Assembly (NCBI GenBank): GCA_022837185.1
Contig: JALHJD010000004.1
Span: 1-28,141, forward strand
Direction: 5' to 3'
Source of the DNA: Desulfobacteraceae bacterium
GTDB lineage: Bacteria > Desulfobacterota > Desulfobulbia > Desulfobulbales > Desulfobulbaceae
DNA: 28,141 nt
The notes beneath the pieces are model-generated. The model worked only from the letters and a program-made list of their open reading frames with translations. It ran no database searches and was not told the DNA's origin. Position 1 is the stretch's first letter; every line of letters starts with the position of its first letter. Of the stretch, positions 1 to 8,377 are shown one piece after another. A program made the translations under genes and the position numbers.

Positions 1-35
1 ATACGTACCTTTGAAAATCAGATACAGGAGTTGCC

Positions 36-389
36 ATGCCGGTTGCAAAGAAACACTTTGTCATCCGTTCAAAAATCTGGATCGAGGACGACGACGGCAA
101 GGTGGTGTTCGGGGATGGGCGATACCGCATCCTGGAAGTCGTGGATCGGCTGCAGTCGCTGCAGGCCGCCGCCCTGGAACTGAAAATGAGCTACAGGGCG
201 GTCTGGGGCAGAATCAGGGCGTCGGAGAAGCGGCTGGGAAAGCCCTTGGTGACACGGGAGGGAAAAGGGTCGAAACTGACCCCTTTTGCCGAGAAGCTGA
301 TGGTCCAGTACAGGAGGCTGCAGGAAACGATCAGGGAGGAGTCGGATGCGATCTATGACAGCCTTATTTCCGACTATCTTGATCAATGA
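36..389 (+). CDS. ModE N-terminal-type winged-helix DNA-binding protein
   Basis: The 117-residue protein is a single winged helix-turn-helix domain of the ModE/LysR type. The stretch at about residues 38-85, with SLQAAALELKMSYRAVWGRI followed by a wing ending VTREGKGSKLTPFAEKL, is the standard pattern. Full-length ModE has C-terminal molybdate-binding (TOBE/MOP) domains. Here the protein stops after a short helical tail, so it has no metal-oxyanion sensor of its own. Lone domains of this kind are common in sulfate reducers and are usually annotated as molybdenum-related regulators, but their targets are mostly unknown. The start is supported by an AGGAG ribosome site at 26-30, five bases before the ATG. 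No molybdenum genes are seen in the window, so the regulatory target cannot be inferred. Confidence 0.85.
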   Translation: MPVAKKHFVIRSKIWIEDDDGKVVFGDGRYRILEVVDRLQSLQAAALELKMSYRAVWGRIRASEKRLGKPLVTREGKGSKLTPFAEKLMVQYRRLQETIREESDAIYDSLISDYLDQ

Positions 390-517
390 CGCACGGCCCG
401 CAGCAGCCGTTCGGCAGCCGGCTTCATAATATTTTCGCCTGAATCCGCCCGGCCGCTTTCTGCCCTGGGGAAGGAAACGGCTGTTCGCGGAAATCACAGG
501 GAACGGAAAGGTGCGCC

Positions 518-1084
518 ATGGAAGAAATGCATTCCGGAAGGTTCGCTGACAAGACAGAGCAGGCAGGCTATGAACAGCGCTTTGCGCAGCTGACGGAGGC
601 CATCCGCTCCGCCCCCTCCCCCAGTGCGATCATGGGCAGCCTGCAGAAGGGCCTGCTGGATGTCTATGAAGTTGAAATGGCATCTGTTTTCCTTGTCGAC
701 GCGGTCAAGCAACAGCTCGTCTCCTGGATTGTCCTCCCCGGCACCGTCCTGCATAAAATCAGGGTTCCCATCGACAAAACCAGCATCGTCGGTCATGCCG
801 CCGCCACAAGAAGCGCCGTGGCCGTCAACAACGCCTATGACCGGGAGGAACTGGGGCGCATCGATGCCCAGCTTCAGTTTGACTCCTTCTGGGACGCCAA
901 GGCAGGTTCCCGCACCAGGCAGGTGCTGGCGGTTCCCATCCTGTTTGAACGGTCGCTCATGGGCGTGATTCAGTTGATGAATCGGTGCGACGGGGCGGAT
1001 TTCACCCCCGGCGACGTCCGCCGGATTACCGATCTGGCGGAAATTCTGGGCACAACCTTCCACAAACTGCAGCGCCCGGCTTAA
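518..1084 (+). CDS. GAF domain-containing protein
   Basis: The 188-residue soluble protein consists almost entirely of one GAF domain, at about residues 25-185. The strand pattern is typical: MASVFLVDAVKQQLVSWIVL, then VPIDKTSIVGHAAATRSAVAVNNAYD, then QVLAVPILFERSLMGVIQLMN. GAF domains bind small ligands such as cyclic nucleotides, or act as redox or dimerisation modules. No output domain (kinase, GGDEF, HD or sigma-54 activator) is fused, so this protein probably works through a partner. A GGAAAGG ribosome site at 505-511 supports the start. It lies 56 bp upstream of the shikimate kinase-like gene on the same strand and may be cotranscribed with it. The ligand cannot be told from sequence. 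Confidence 0.85.
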   Translation: MEEMHSGRFADKTEQAGYEQRFAQLTEAIRSAPSPSAIMGSLQKGLLDVYEVEMASVFLVDAVKQQLVSWIVLPGTVLHKIRVPIDKTSIVGHAAATRSAVAVNNAYDREELGRIDAQLQFDSFWDAKAGSRTRQVLAVPILFERSLMGVIQLMNRCDGADFTPGDVRRITDLAEILGTTFHKLQRPA

Positions 1085-1140
1085 GGAGCGGTGGTCATGC
1101 ATCCCCGCCGGCCGGAAGCGTTCACCGAAAAGGAGCCGCC

Positions 1141-1656
1141 ATGGATGAAGGGATGTCAGCGGTGAAAGCAAACCTGACGCTCATCGGCATGCCGGGGGCG
1201 GGCAAGAGCACGGTGGGGGTGATCCTGGCCAAAAAGCTGGGAATGGGTTTTGTCGACACCGATGTGCTCATCCAGGTGCATCAGCACAAAACATTGCAGC
1301 AGATCATCGAGGAGGGGGGTCATCTCCATCTCAGGGCCATAGAGGAACAGGAAGTTCTGGCTCTGGACGTCGAGAACCACGTCATTGCCACCGGGGGCAG
1401 CGTGGTTTACAGCGAGAGGGCCATGGCCCGTCTGCGAAAGATGTCAAGGGTAATATTCCTTGAAGTCGGTTTTGAGGAGCTGCAGAGAAGGATCCACAAC
1501 TTCTCTACCCGGGGGATCGCCAGGGCCAGGGATCAATCGTTTGGCGATCTTTTTGCCGAACGGCAGCCTCTCTACCGGCAGTATGCGGAGATCACCATCG
1601 ACGGCTCTTTCCTGGACCAGGAGGAACTGGCCGCGCAAATCATCCGGTTGCTCTGA
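1141..1656 (+). CDS. aroK: Shikimate kinase-like P-loop kinase
   Basis: This 171-residue protein has the size and motif order of shikimate kinase, which phosphorylates shikimate at the 3-hydroxyl with ATP in the chorismate pathway. Visible motifs are a Walker A loop GMPGAGKST (residues 16-24), the DTD substrate/Mg site (39-41), LRAIEEQE (64-71), ATGGS (83-87), and a lid region followed by ERQPLY (140-145). Two family positions are unusual: the classical GGG motif reads GGS, and the GE before the FR arginine reads GG. A divergent kinase with another substrate is therefore possible. The ATG at 1141 is chosen over upstream frames because it has an AAAGGAG site at 1128-1135 and gives the family N-terminus. 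The stop codon overlaps the T-tract of the terminator for the convergent efflux operon. Confidence 0.8.
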   Translation: MDEGMSAVKANLTLIGMPGAGKSTVGVILAKKLGMGFVDTDVLIQVHQHKTLQQIIEEGGHLHLRAIEEQEVLALDVENHVIATGGSVVYSERAMARLRKMSRVIFLEVGFEELQRRIHNFSTRGIARARDQSFGDLFAERQPLYRQYAEITIDGSFLDQEELAAQIIRLL

Positions 1657-1684
1657 AAAAAGACAGGCCGGCAATCAACGGCCT
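1656..1684 (-). terminator. Intrinsic terminator of the RND efflux operon
   Basis: On the minus strand a 6-bp GC stem (AGGCCG at 1679-1684 pairing with CGGCCT at 1665-1670) encloses an 8-base loop. GTC and six T (1661-1656) follow it. It begins nine bases past the stop of the outer-membrane channel gene, the last gene of the operon. The T-tract runs into the stop codon of the convergent kinase gene, so the two transcription units end almost on top of each other. Confidence 0.75.
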
Positions 1685-1692
1685 CCCCCAGC

Positions 1693-3105
1693 TCACAGAA
1701 TTCCTCCGCCCAATACCCGGTACAGGGTCACCAGGTTGGCCAGCCGGGAGAAACGGGTGATAATCAGCCCCTGTTGGGCGGTGTAGAGGGAGCGCTGGGA
1801 GTCCAGTACCGCCAGGTAGCTGTCCACCCCTTTTTCATAACGGGTCCGGGAAAGGCGGTAGCTCTCGGCGGCGGCCTCGGTCAGGGCCTGCTGGGCCGAG
1901 AGCTGTTCATCAATGGTGCCCTGCTGGGCCAGGGCATCGGCCACCTCCCGGAACGCCGTCTGGATCGACCTCTCGTATCTGGCCAGGGCAATCTCCCTCT
2001 CGGTCTCGCTGACGCGGTAGGCGGCCCAGGTACGGGCGTCGAAGATCGGCATGACGATCTGCGGCGTAAAGCTCCAGGTTCCCGTTCCGGAGCCGAAGAG
2101 GCCGGAGAGGTCGTCGCTGGCGGTGCCTATGGCAGCGGTCAGCGCGATGCGCGGAAAAAAGGCGGCCCGGGCCGCGCCGATAAAGGCGTGGGCACCCTTG
2201 AGCTGATGTTCCGCGGCCACGATGTCAGGCCGCTGGAGGAGAACATCGGAGGACATGCCCGGAAAAATGTCCTGGATCGGCACAATGGCGGCCAGATTCT
2301 CCGGCAGCAGCTCCTGGGGCACCGGACGGCCGGCCAGCAGCTGCAGGGCGTTTTCGTCCTGGGCCACCTGCTGGGTGTACAGGGCCAGATTTCTCCGCGC
2401 CGTCTCCACCGGAATCTGTGCCTGCCTCAGATCAAGTTCGGTCGCCACCCCGGCGCTGAAAAGTTTGTGCACCAGATCATAGGATTCCTGCTGGGCTTCA
2501 AGGGTGGACGCGGAAAGCTGCATGTTCTCCCTGTCCGCGGCCAGGGCCAGGTAAGCGCCTGCAACTTCGGCGATCAGGGCGATCCGGACACTGCGCCGGG
2601 CTTCTTCCGTGGCCAGATATTCTTGCAGGGCCTGGTCCTTCAGGCTGCGGAGGTGCCCGAAGAAATCGATCTCCCAGGCAGCGACGCCCAGGTCGATGCT
2701 GTACTGCTCCCTTGTTCGCTGCTCGCCGGAGCCGATGAGGTCGGCGGAGCGGCGCTGTTTGCCGCCTCCGGCGGAGACATTGACGGCGGGTAACAATTCG
2801 GCCCGCTGGACGCCGTACAGCGCCCGGGCCTGTTCCACATTCAAGGCGGCAAGCCGCAGGTCCCGGTTGTTTTCCAGGGCCATGCCGATGACGGCCCGCA
2901 GGCGCGGATCGGCGAAAAATTCCTGCCAGCTCAGCTCCGGGACCATTGTTGCCTCTTCCTCGGCGGCGGGCGGCAGGTACGCATCACCCTGCGGCCACTC
3001 GGCGGGAACAGGGGCCGGAGGCTGGCTGTATTCCGGAGCCAGGGTGCAGCCTCCGGCAATGAGGATGCCCAGGCCCGCCAGCAGCAGCCATAATCGTCTC
3101 TTCAT
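1693..3105 (-). CDS. oprM: RND efflux outer-membrane lipoprotein channel (NodT/OprM type)
   Basis: The 470-residue protein is the outer-membrane exit duct of a tripartite efflux pump, a TolC/OprM-like factor. The N-terminus is a lipoprotein signal peptide with lipobox IAGGC (Cys20) followed by LAPEYSQPPAPVPAEW, typical of the NodT family. Two repeats of the outer-membrane efflux domain follow, each long and alpha-helical (about residues 60-265 and 275-460). The second carries RPDIVAAEHQLKGAHAFIGAARAAFFPRIALTA, the usual OprM signature. The ATG follows a GGGGGA site and begins 18 bp after the stop of the pump gene, so translation is probably coupled. It is the last gene of a tetR-adaptor-pump-channel operon. 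The exact substrate range cannot be predicted. Confidence 0.93.
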   Translation of the reverse strand: MKRRLWLLLAGLGILIAGGCTLAPEYSQPPAPVPAEWPQGDAYLPPAAEEEATMVPELSWQEFFADPRLRAVIGMALENNRDLRLAALNVEQARALYGVQRAELLPAVNVSAGGGKQRRSADLIGSGEQRTREQYSIDLGVAAWEIDFFGHLRSLKDQALQEYLATEEARRSVRIALIAEVAGAYLALAADRENMQLSASTLEAQQESYDLVHKLFSAGVATELDLRQAQIPVETARRNLALYTQQVAQDENALQLLAGRPVPQELLPENLAAIVPIQDIFPGMSSDVLLQRPDIVAAEHQLKGAHAFIGAARAAFFPRIALTAAIGTASDDLSGLFGSGTGTWSFTPQIVMPIFDARTWAAYRVSETEREIALARYERSIQTAFREVADALAQQGTIDEQLSAQQALTEAAAESYRLSRTRYEKGVDSYLAVLDSQRSLYTAQQGLIITRFSRLANLVTLYRVLGGGIL

Positions 3106-3123
3106 AGTACGGAATCCCCCAAG

Positions 3124-6100
3124 TTAATCTCGCTCATCTTCAACATGTTTCATGGTGACGTCCTTTCTGCGCCGTCCCAGGGCCTTGTAAATCAGAACGT
3201 AAAAGAGCGGCGCGAACAGGGTCACCAGGAAAGTGGAGGTCACCGTGCCGCCGAGCACGCCGGTGCCGATGGCCCTTTGCGCTCCCGCGCCGGCTCCGGA
3301 GGCCAGAAAGAGGGGCAGGATGCCGAAGCCGAAGGCCAGGGAGGTCATGATGATCGGCCGCAGACGCAGTTTGGACGCCTCCAGGGTCGCCTCGATCAGG
3401 CCCGCCCCCTGGTCGAGCCTGGCCCTGGCGAACTGGACAATGAGGATCGCGTTCTTGGTGGTCAGGCCCAGGGTGACCAGCAGGCCGATCTGGAAATAGA
3501 CGTCGTTGGACATGCCCCGCATACTGGAAGCGATGACACCGCCGATGGCCCCCAGGGGCATGGTCAGCAGGACGGCGATGGGAATAGGCCAGCTCTCGTA
3601 CAGGGCCGCCAGGCAGAGAAAGATGACAAAAATGGAGAAGGCGTAGAGGATGGGCGCCTGGGAGCCGGCCATCCTTTCCTGGTAGGAGAGCCCGGTCCAG
3701 TCATAGCCTATGCCCTGGGGCAGTTTGGCGATGAGTTCCTCCATGGCGGCCATGGCCTCTCCGGTGCTGCGGCCCGGGGCCGGCTCGCCCCAGATATTGA
3801 TGGAGGGAAAGGCGTTGTAGCGCTCCAGCTTGGGGGACCCAGTGGCCCAGCGGCCGGAGGCGACCGAGGAAAAGGGGACCATCGCTCCCTGGCTGTTGCG
3901 CAGATAGAGTTTTTCCAGATCCTGCGGCAGCATGCGGTGTTCGGCATCGACCTGGGCGTACACCTTCTTGACCCGCCCGGCCTGGATAAAGTCATTGACA
4001 TAGGCGCTGCCGAAGGCGGAGGAGATGATGTTGTGGATGGAACTGATGGGAATCCCCAGGGCCCCGGCTTTGTCCCAGTCCACATCGACATAGTATTCGG
4101 CCACGTCGTTCATACCGTTGGGCCGGACCCTGGTCAGGCGGGGATCCTGGGCCGCCATGCCGATGAGTTGATCGCGGGCCGCCATCAGCTGGTCATGGCC
4201 CAGGCCGCCGCGGTCCTGAAGCTGGAGATCAAAACCGGTGGCCATCCCCAATTCGACCACCGGCGGCGGCGGAAAGGCGAAGACCATCGCTTCCTTGATC
4301 TGGGAAAGGGCCCCCATGGCCCGGCCGGCGATGGCGTCGACCTTGAGGTCCGGCCGCTGGCGCAGGTCCCAGTCCTTGAGCTTTATAAAGCCGAAGGCCA
4401 TGTTCTGACCCTGGCCGCCGAAACTGGCGCCGGCGACGGAAATGACCGACTCGACCGCCTCTTTTTCCTCCTCGAGAAAATACGCCCGCACCTTGGTCAT
4501 GACCGCCTCGGTCTGCTCCAGGGTCGAACCCGACGGCAGCATGGCCTGGACCAGCAGGGTTCCCTGGTCCTCATCGGGGATATAAGAGGTGGGCATGCGC
4601 TGGTACAGGTACCCCATTACCGCCGTGATCAGTACGAACACGGCCAGGTAGCGCAGTTTTCTGGCCAGCACCCGGCCGACCAGCCTGACGTACAGCTCCC
4701 GGGCACCGAAAAAAAAGCGGTCGAACCAGCGGAAAAAGGGGCGCAGGAACCGCACCGCATTGTCCGCCGGCTGATGTCCCTTGGGCACGGGTTTGAGGAT
4801 CGTCGCGCACAACACCGGGGTGAGGATCAGGGCGACGACAACCGACAGGAGCATGGAGGAGATGACGGTGACGGAAAACTGGCGGTAGATGACCCCGGTT
4901 GAGCCGGGGAAGAAAGCCATGGGGCCGAAAACCGCCGACAGCACCAGGCCGATGCCGATCAGAGCGCTGGTGATCTGCTCCATGGATTTGGCGGTCGCCT
5001 CCCGGGGCGAAAGCCCCTCCTCGGTCATGATTCGTTCGACGTTTTCCACCACCACGATGGCGTCGTCCACCAGCAGCCCTATGGCCAGCACCATGGCGAA
5101 CATGGTCAGCATGTTGATGGAAAAGCCGAACAGTCCGAGCACGCCGAAGGTTCCGAGCAGTACCACGGGCACCGCGATGGTCGGAATCAGGGTGGCCCGG
5201 AAGGTTCCCATGAAGAGATACATGACCACAAAGACCAGCAGCACCGCCTCGAACAGGGTTTTGAACACCTCTTCGATGGCCACCCTGGTGAAGGGGGTGG
5301 TGTCAAAAGGATATATTACCTTCACCCCCGGAGGAAAAAACTGGCTCATCTCCTCCATCTTCTTTTTGACGTTGTCCGCTGTTTCCAGGGCATTGGCGCC
5401 GGCGGCCTGCCGGATGGCCATGGCGGCCGAGGGTTTGCCGTTGTAGTTGCCGTAGATGTCTGAGCGCTCGGTTCCCAGCTCCGTGCGGCCGATGTCGCCG
5501 ATACGGACCACCGAGCCGTCCGGATTGGTGCGGATGGGAATGGCGGCAAACTCCTCAGGGGTCTGCAGGAGGTGCTGCACGACAATGGTGGCGTTCAGCC
5601 GCTGGCCCTCCACGGCCGGGGCGCCGCCTAACTGACCGGCGGAAACTTCGACGTTGTAGGCCCGGAGCGCCAGGATGACATCTTCCATGGTCAGGTTGTA
5701 GCTGGTCAGCTTGTCGGGGTTGACCCAGACCCGCATGGCGTACTGGGAGCCAAAGTTTTCCACCTCGCCGACACCCGGCACCCGGGAGAGGATCTTTTCC
5801 AGGTTGGACTGGGCGTAATCCCGCAGGTCATCGCCGTCCATGCTGCCGTCTTCGGAGATCAGACCGACCATCATCAGGTAATTCCGGGTCGATTTGCTGA
5901 CCTTGACCCCGGAGCGCTGCACCACGTCGGGCAGGCTGGCCATGGCGAGCTGCAGTTTGTTCTGCACCTTGGACCAGGCGACGTCCGGATCGGTTCCCGG
6001 CGCGAAGGTCAGCTCGATTCGGGAGGCGCCGGAGGACGAACTGGTGCCGGAGAGGTAGAGCATGTCGTCCAGGCCGGTCATCTTCTGCTCGATGATCTGG

Positions 6101-6288
6101 GTGACGGTGTTTTCGACCGTCTCGGCGGAAGCGCCCGGGAAAAAGGAGTAGATGGCAATGGCCGGCGGGGCGATGGGCGGATACTGCGCAACCGGCAGGT
6201 TGTAGATGGCCAGTCCGCCGGCCGTCATCATGATGATGGCGATAACCCAGGCGAAAACCGGGCGGTCGAGAAAGAATTTTGACAGCAT
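3124..6288 (-). CDS. acrB: RND efflux pump inner-membrane permease (HAE1 family, AcrB/MexB-like)
   Basis: This protein of about 1054 residues is a proton-driven drug/hydrophobe exporter of the AcrB/MexB family, close to the usual 1030-1050 residues. It starts with the family N-terminus LSKFFLDRPVFAWVIAI. TM4 carries the proton-relay pair of aspartates in GLLVDDAIVVVENVER. TM10 has LTTKNAILIVQFARAR with the relay lysine, and MTSLAFGFGILPLFLASG follows. Two large periplasmic porter/docking loops lie between TM1-2 and TM7-8. The gene overlaps the adaptor gene. A GTG at 6291 overlaps its stop as GTGA, and the next codon is ATG at 6288. I choose the ATG because it lies about seven bases from the GAAGGGG site and matches AcrB. 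All catalytic residues checked are present, so the pump should be functional. Confidence 0.95.
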   Translation of the reverse strand: MLSKFFLDRPVFAWVIAIIMMTAGGLAIYNLPVAQYPPIAPPAIAIYSFFPGASAETVENTVTQIIEQKMTGLDDMLYLSGTSSSSGASRIELTFAPGTDPDVAWSKVQNKLQLAMASLPDVVQRSGVKVSKSTRNYLMMVGLISEDGSMDGDDLRDYAQSNLEKILSRVPGVGEVENFGSQYAMRVWVNPDKLTSYNLTMEDVILALRAYNVEVSAGQLGGAPAVEGQRLNATIVVQHLLQTPEEFAAIPIRTNPDGSVVRIGDIGRTELGTERSDIYGNYNGKPSAAMAIRQAAGANALETADNVKKKMEEMSQFFPPGVKVIYPFDTTPFTRVAIEEVFKTLFEAVLLVFVVMYLFMGTFRATLIPTIAVPVVLLGTFGVLGLFGFSINMLTMFAMVLAIGLLVDDAIVVVENVERIMTEEGLSPREATAKSMEQITSALIGIGLVLSAVFGPMAFFPGSTGVIYRQFSVTVISSMLLSVVVALILTPVLCATILKPVPKGHQPADNAVRFLRPFFRWFDRFFFGARELYVRLVGRVLARKLRYLAVFVLITAVMGYLYQRMPTSYIPDEDQGTLLVQAMLPSGSTLEQTEAVMTKVRAYFLEEEKEAVESVISVAGASFGGQGQNMAFGFIKLKDWDLRQRPDLKVDAIAGRAMGALSQIKEAMVFAFPPPPVVELGMATGFDLQLQDRGGLGHDQLMAARDQLIGMAAQDPRLTRVRPNGMNDVAEYYVDVDWDKAGALGIPISSIHNIISSAFGSAYVNDFIQAGRVKKVYAQVDAEHRMLPQDLEKLYLRNSQGAMVPFSSVASGRWATGSPKLERYNAFPSINIWGEPAPGRSTGEAMAAMEELIAKLPQGIGYDWTGLSYQERMAGSQAPILYAFSIFVIFLCLAALYESWPIPIAVLLTMPLGAIGGVIASSMRGMSNDVYFQIGLLVTLGLTTKNAILIVQFARARLDQGAGLIEATLEASKLRLRPIIMTSLAFGFGILPLFLASGAGAGAQRAIGTGVLGGTVTSTFLVTLFAPLFYVLIYKALGRRRKDVTMKHVEDERD

Positions 6289-7514
6289 CACCTGCCCCCT
6301 TCATCCGATTTGTCAGCTGATTCATCCAAGGGGCAGGCGGGGGCGTTCGGATCCTCCTGCGTTCCATCCAGGGAGGCGGCCTGCACTTCCATGCCCGGCC
6401 GCAGCATCAGCAGCCCCTCGACGATCAACTGATCACCGGGATTCAGCCCCTCGGCAACCAGCCATTTGTCACCGATGGCCCGGTCGAGGGTGAGAGGCCT
6501 GATGGCGGCCTTGCTTTCGGCATCAACGATGAGGGCATAGGGATTCCCCTTGGGGTCTCGGGAAACTCCCTGCTGGGGAATGAGGATGGCTTCCTCGCAG
6601 ATCCCTTCTCTGATCACCGCCTTGATGAACATGCCCGGCAGCAGCACGCCGTCCGGATTGGGAAAGATTGCCCGCAGGGTCACCGAACCGGTGGTCGGGT
6701 CCACCGTCACGTCGCTGAACTGCAGGGTGCCCTCCAGCGGATAAGGAGTGCCGTCTTCCTGAATAAGGCTGACCTTGTTGCGGCCGTCATCCTCATTTCC
6801 CTGTCCGATCAGCCCTTCCTCCAGGCGGCGCTGCAGGCGCAGCAGTTCGGTGGTGGATTGGGGCATGTCGGCGTAGATGGGGTTCAGCTGCTGGATGGTC
6901 GCCAGGGGCGCGGGTTGGTAGGCGGTAACGATGGCGCCGTCGGTGACGCTGGATCTGCCGATGCGGCCTGAGATGGGCGCGGTTATGCTGGTGTATTCCA
7001 GGTTGATGTCGGCCGTTTCCACCATCGCCTTCCAGTACTCGACATCGGCTTTGGCAGCGGTCAGGGCGGCAACCGCGTCGTCATAATCCTGACGGCTCAC
7101 TGCATTTTCGGCCACGAGCTGCTCGAAACGGTCGGCCCGCCCCTGGGCCGAGGGCAGGTTGGCTTCCGCTCGGGCAAGGGCGGCACGGGCGTTGGCGAGG
7201 GCCGCCCGGAAGGGAGCGGGATCGATCTGGTAGAGGACCTGACCGGCTTCGACGTCTGATCCTTCGGTAAACAGCCGTTTCTGGATCAGGCCGTTGATCC
7301 GGGGCCGTATCTCCGCAATCCGGTAGGGGGAGGTGCGTCCCGGCAGCTCCGAGGTGAGGACGATTTTCTCCAAACGCACGGTGACCGTCGACACCTGAGG
7401 AACGGGAGGCGGCGGCGGCTCGGCGGTATTCCTGTCGCAGCCGGCAACCAGCATCGCCGCCGCGGCGGCAAAAACGGCAATGGCAGCCAGTTTCATTCTC
7501 TTCATCGATTGCAT
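6288..7514 (-). CDS. acrA: RND efflux periplasmic adaptor lipoprotein (AcrA/MexA-like)
   Basis: The 408-residue membrane-fusion protein bridges the inner-membrane pump and the outer-membrane channel. A lipoprotein signal with lipobox LVAGC (Cys26) anchors it to the inner membrane. The order of segments is typical: a beta strand with VSTVTVRLEKIVLTSELPGRTSPYRIAEIRPR, the first lipoyl half GLIQKRLFTEGSDVEAGQVLYQIDP, an alpha-helical hairpin (about residues 100-170), the second lipoyl half ITAPISGRIGRSSVTDGAIV, then beta-barrel and membrane-proximal domains. The ATG at 7514 follows an AGGGA site. The gene starts 64 bp after the tetR stop, with no terminator between, and its stop overlaps the start of the pump gene. 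Proteins of this length and order accompany HAE1 pumps. Confidence 0.94.
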   Translation of the reverse strand: MQSMKRMKLAAIAVFAAAAAMLVAGCDRNTAEPPPPPVPQVSTVTVRLEKIVLTSELPGRTSPYRIAEIRPRINGLIQKRLFTEGSDVEAGQVLYQIDPAPFRAALANARAALARAEANLPSAQGRADRFEQLVAENAVSRQDYDDAVAALTAAKADVEYWKAMVETADINLEYTSITAPISGRIGRSSVTDGAIVTAYQPAPLATIQQLNPIYADMPQSTTELLRLQRRLEEGLIGQGNEDDGRNKVSLIQEDGTPYPLEGTLQFSDVTVDPTTGSVTLRAIFPNPDGVLLPGMFIKAVIREGICEEAILIPQQGVSRDPKGNPYALIVDAESKAAIRPLTLDRAIGDKWLVAEGLNPGDQLIVEGLLMLRPGMEVQAASLDGTQEDPNAPACPLDESADKSDEGGR

Positions 7515-7578
7515 AACTGTCCCTGTTCAATAATTATTTCCGACCCCCGGGCCGGTTGTTCCGTGGCTGTTTTTCTTG

Positions 7579-8205
7579 TTATTGCTGCGTCCCATCCCCG
7601 GGGGCATCCGGATGAGCGAAGCGGGAAGCGGGTTCCCTGATCGCCTGCCAGCAAGCCTCGACGATTCGGGCGATGAGGGCGTCGTCCAGGGTAATGAAGC
7701 CGAGGATGTGATCCCGGGCCACGGCAATCAACGGGCCGAAGGCCAGGGCAAAGTGAACGGCCAGCGGCAGATCCTTGATTACCCCCCGGGCGGCCCCTTC
7801 CTCGAAAAATATGCGGATCAGGTCGCCGTGGTTCCATTTCCCCATGAATTTGTCCCGCCGGACCGCCACCCCGTACGGGGAGTTGTGGAACTGTTCCAGA
7901 TAGCGGAATTCGCTGGGATTGTTGATGAAATGGTGCAGGAGCCCTCCGCCGATGTGCTGAAACCGTTCCCGGAAGGATTTTTTCACCGGGTACTCTTTCA
8001 TCAGGACCTGGACCACTTTCTCTTCCAATTCCCGGTACAGTTCGGTGATCAGGACGTCTTTGTTGTCGAAGTAACGGTAGATCGTCCCGGCTCCAACCCC
8101 GGCTCGATCGGCGATCATGGCCATGGATGCGCCATGGAAGCCGTGCTTGACGATAAGTTCGAGGGCCGCACCGGTGATCTCGCTGCGTTTCGACTGTTTT
8201 GCCAT
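7579..8205 (-). CDS. TetR/AcrR-family transcriptional regulator of the efflux operon
   Basis: The 208-residue protein has an N-terminal TetR DNA-binding domain (about residues 5-55). Its recognition region MAMIADRAGVGAGTIYRYFDNKDVLI is textbook for the family. The rest is an all-helical ligand-binding and dimerisation domain with no close family signature. It is the first gene of the efflux operon and lies on the same strand, not divergent as for E. coli acrR. The repressor would therefore control its own synthesis along with the pump. A perfect 40-bp palindrome overlapping the promoter is 15 bp upstream of the start. The ribosome site is weak (AGG about 13 bases before the ATG), which may keep repressor levels low. 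The inducer is unknown. Confidence 0.92.
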   Translation of the reverse strand: MAKQSKRSEITGAALELIVKHGFHGASMAMIADRAGVGAGTIYRYFDNKDVLITELYRELEEKVVQVLMKEYPVKKSFRERFQHIGGGLLHHFINNPSEFRYLEQFHNSPYGVAVRRDKFMGKWNHGDLIRIFFEEGAARGVIKDLPLAVHFALAFGPLIAVARDHILGFITLDDALIARIVEACWQAIREPASRFAHPDAPGDGTQQ

Positions 8206-8220
8206 GAGATTTGTGCCTAC

Positions 8221-8260
8221 GATATAAAAGCGGAATGAATATTCATTCCGCTTTTATATC
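8221..8260. promoter_or_regulatory. Perfect 40-bp palindrome, probable TetR operator
   Basis: Two 20-base arms with no spacer are exact inverted repeats around 8240/8241. The core GGAATGAATATTCATTCC resembles operators of many TetR-family repressors. The outer part of the right arm contains the -10 hexamer of the tetR promoter, so a bound repressor dimer (or pair of dimers) would block RNA polymerase. No T-tract follows on either strand, which argues against a terminator. Confidence 0.82.
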
Positions 8261-8281
8261 TTCCAACGCCGTTCTTGTCCA
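8253..8281 (-). promoter_or_regulatory. Sigma-70-like promoter of the tetR-efflux operon
   Basis: Reading the minus strand, TGGACA (8281-8276) is separated by 17 bases from TATAAA (8258-8253), a good match to TTGACA-17-TATAAT. The expected start is near 8246, giving a leader of about 40 bases that contains the left arm of the palindrome. The spacing and the operator overlap support each other. The transcription start itself is inferred. Confidence 0.65.
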
Positions 8282-8377
8282 GTTTTTTCTGCCCAAAAAC
8301 CGAAAGGGGACCGGAAATCCTGCCGCTTCGGCAAATTCTCCGGCCGCGGGAGAAGATTATCCCAGCCGGCCGGCGAT

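Noticed and set aside
3145..4902. 585-codon open frame on the plus strand antisense to the RND pump gene
   Set aside because: It is fully opposite a strongly recognisable AcrB-like gene, has low-complexity Gly/Gln/Asp-rich composition and no family motif. Such frames are common opposite GC-rich genes.
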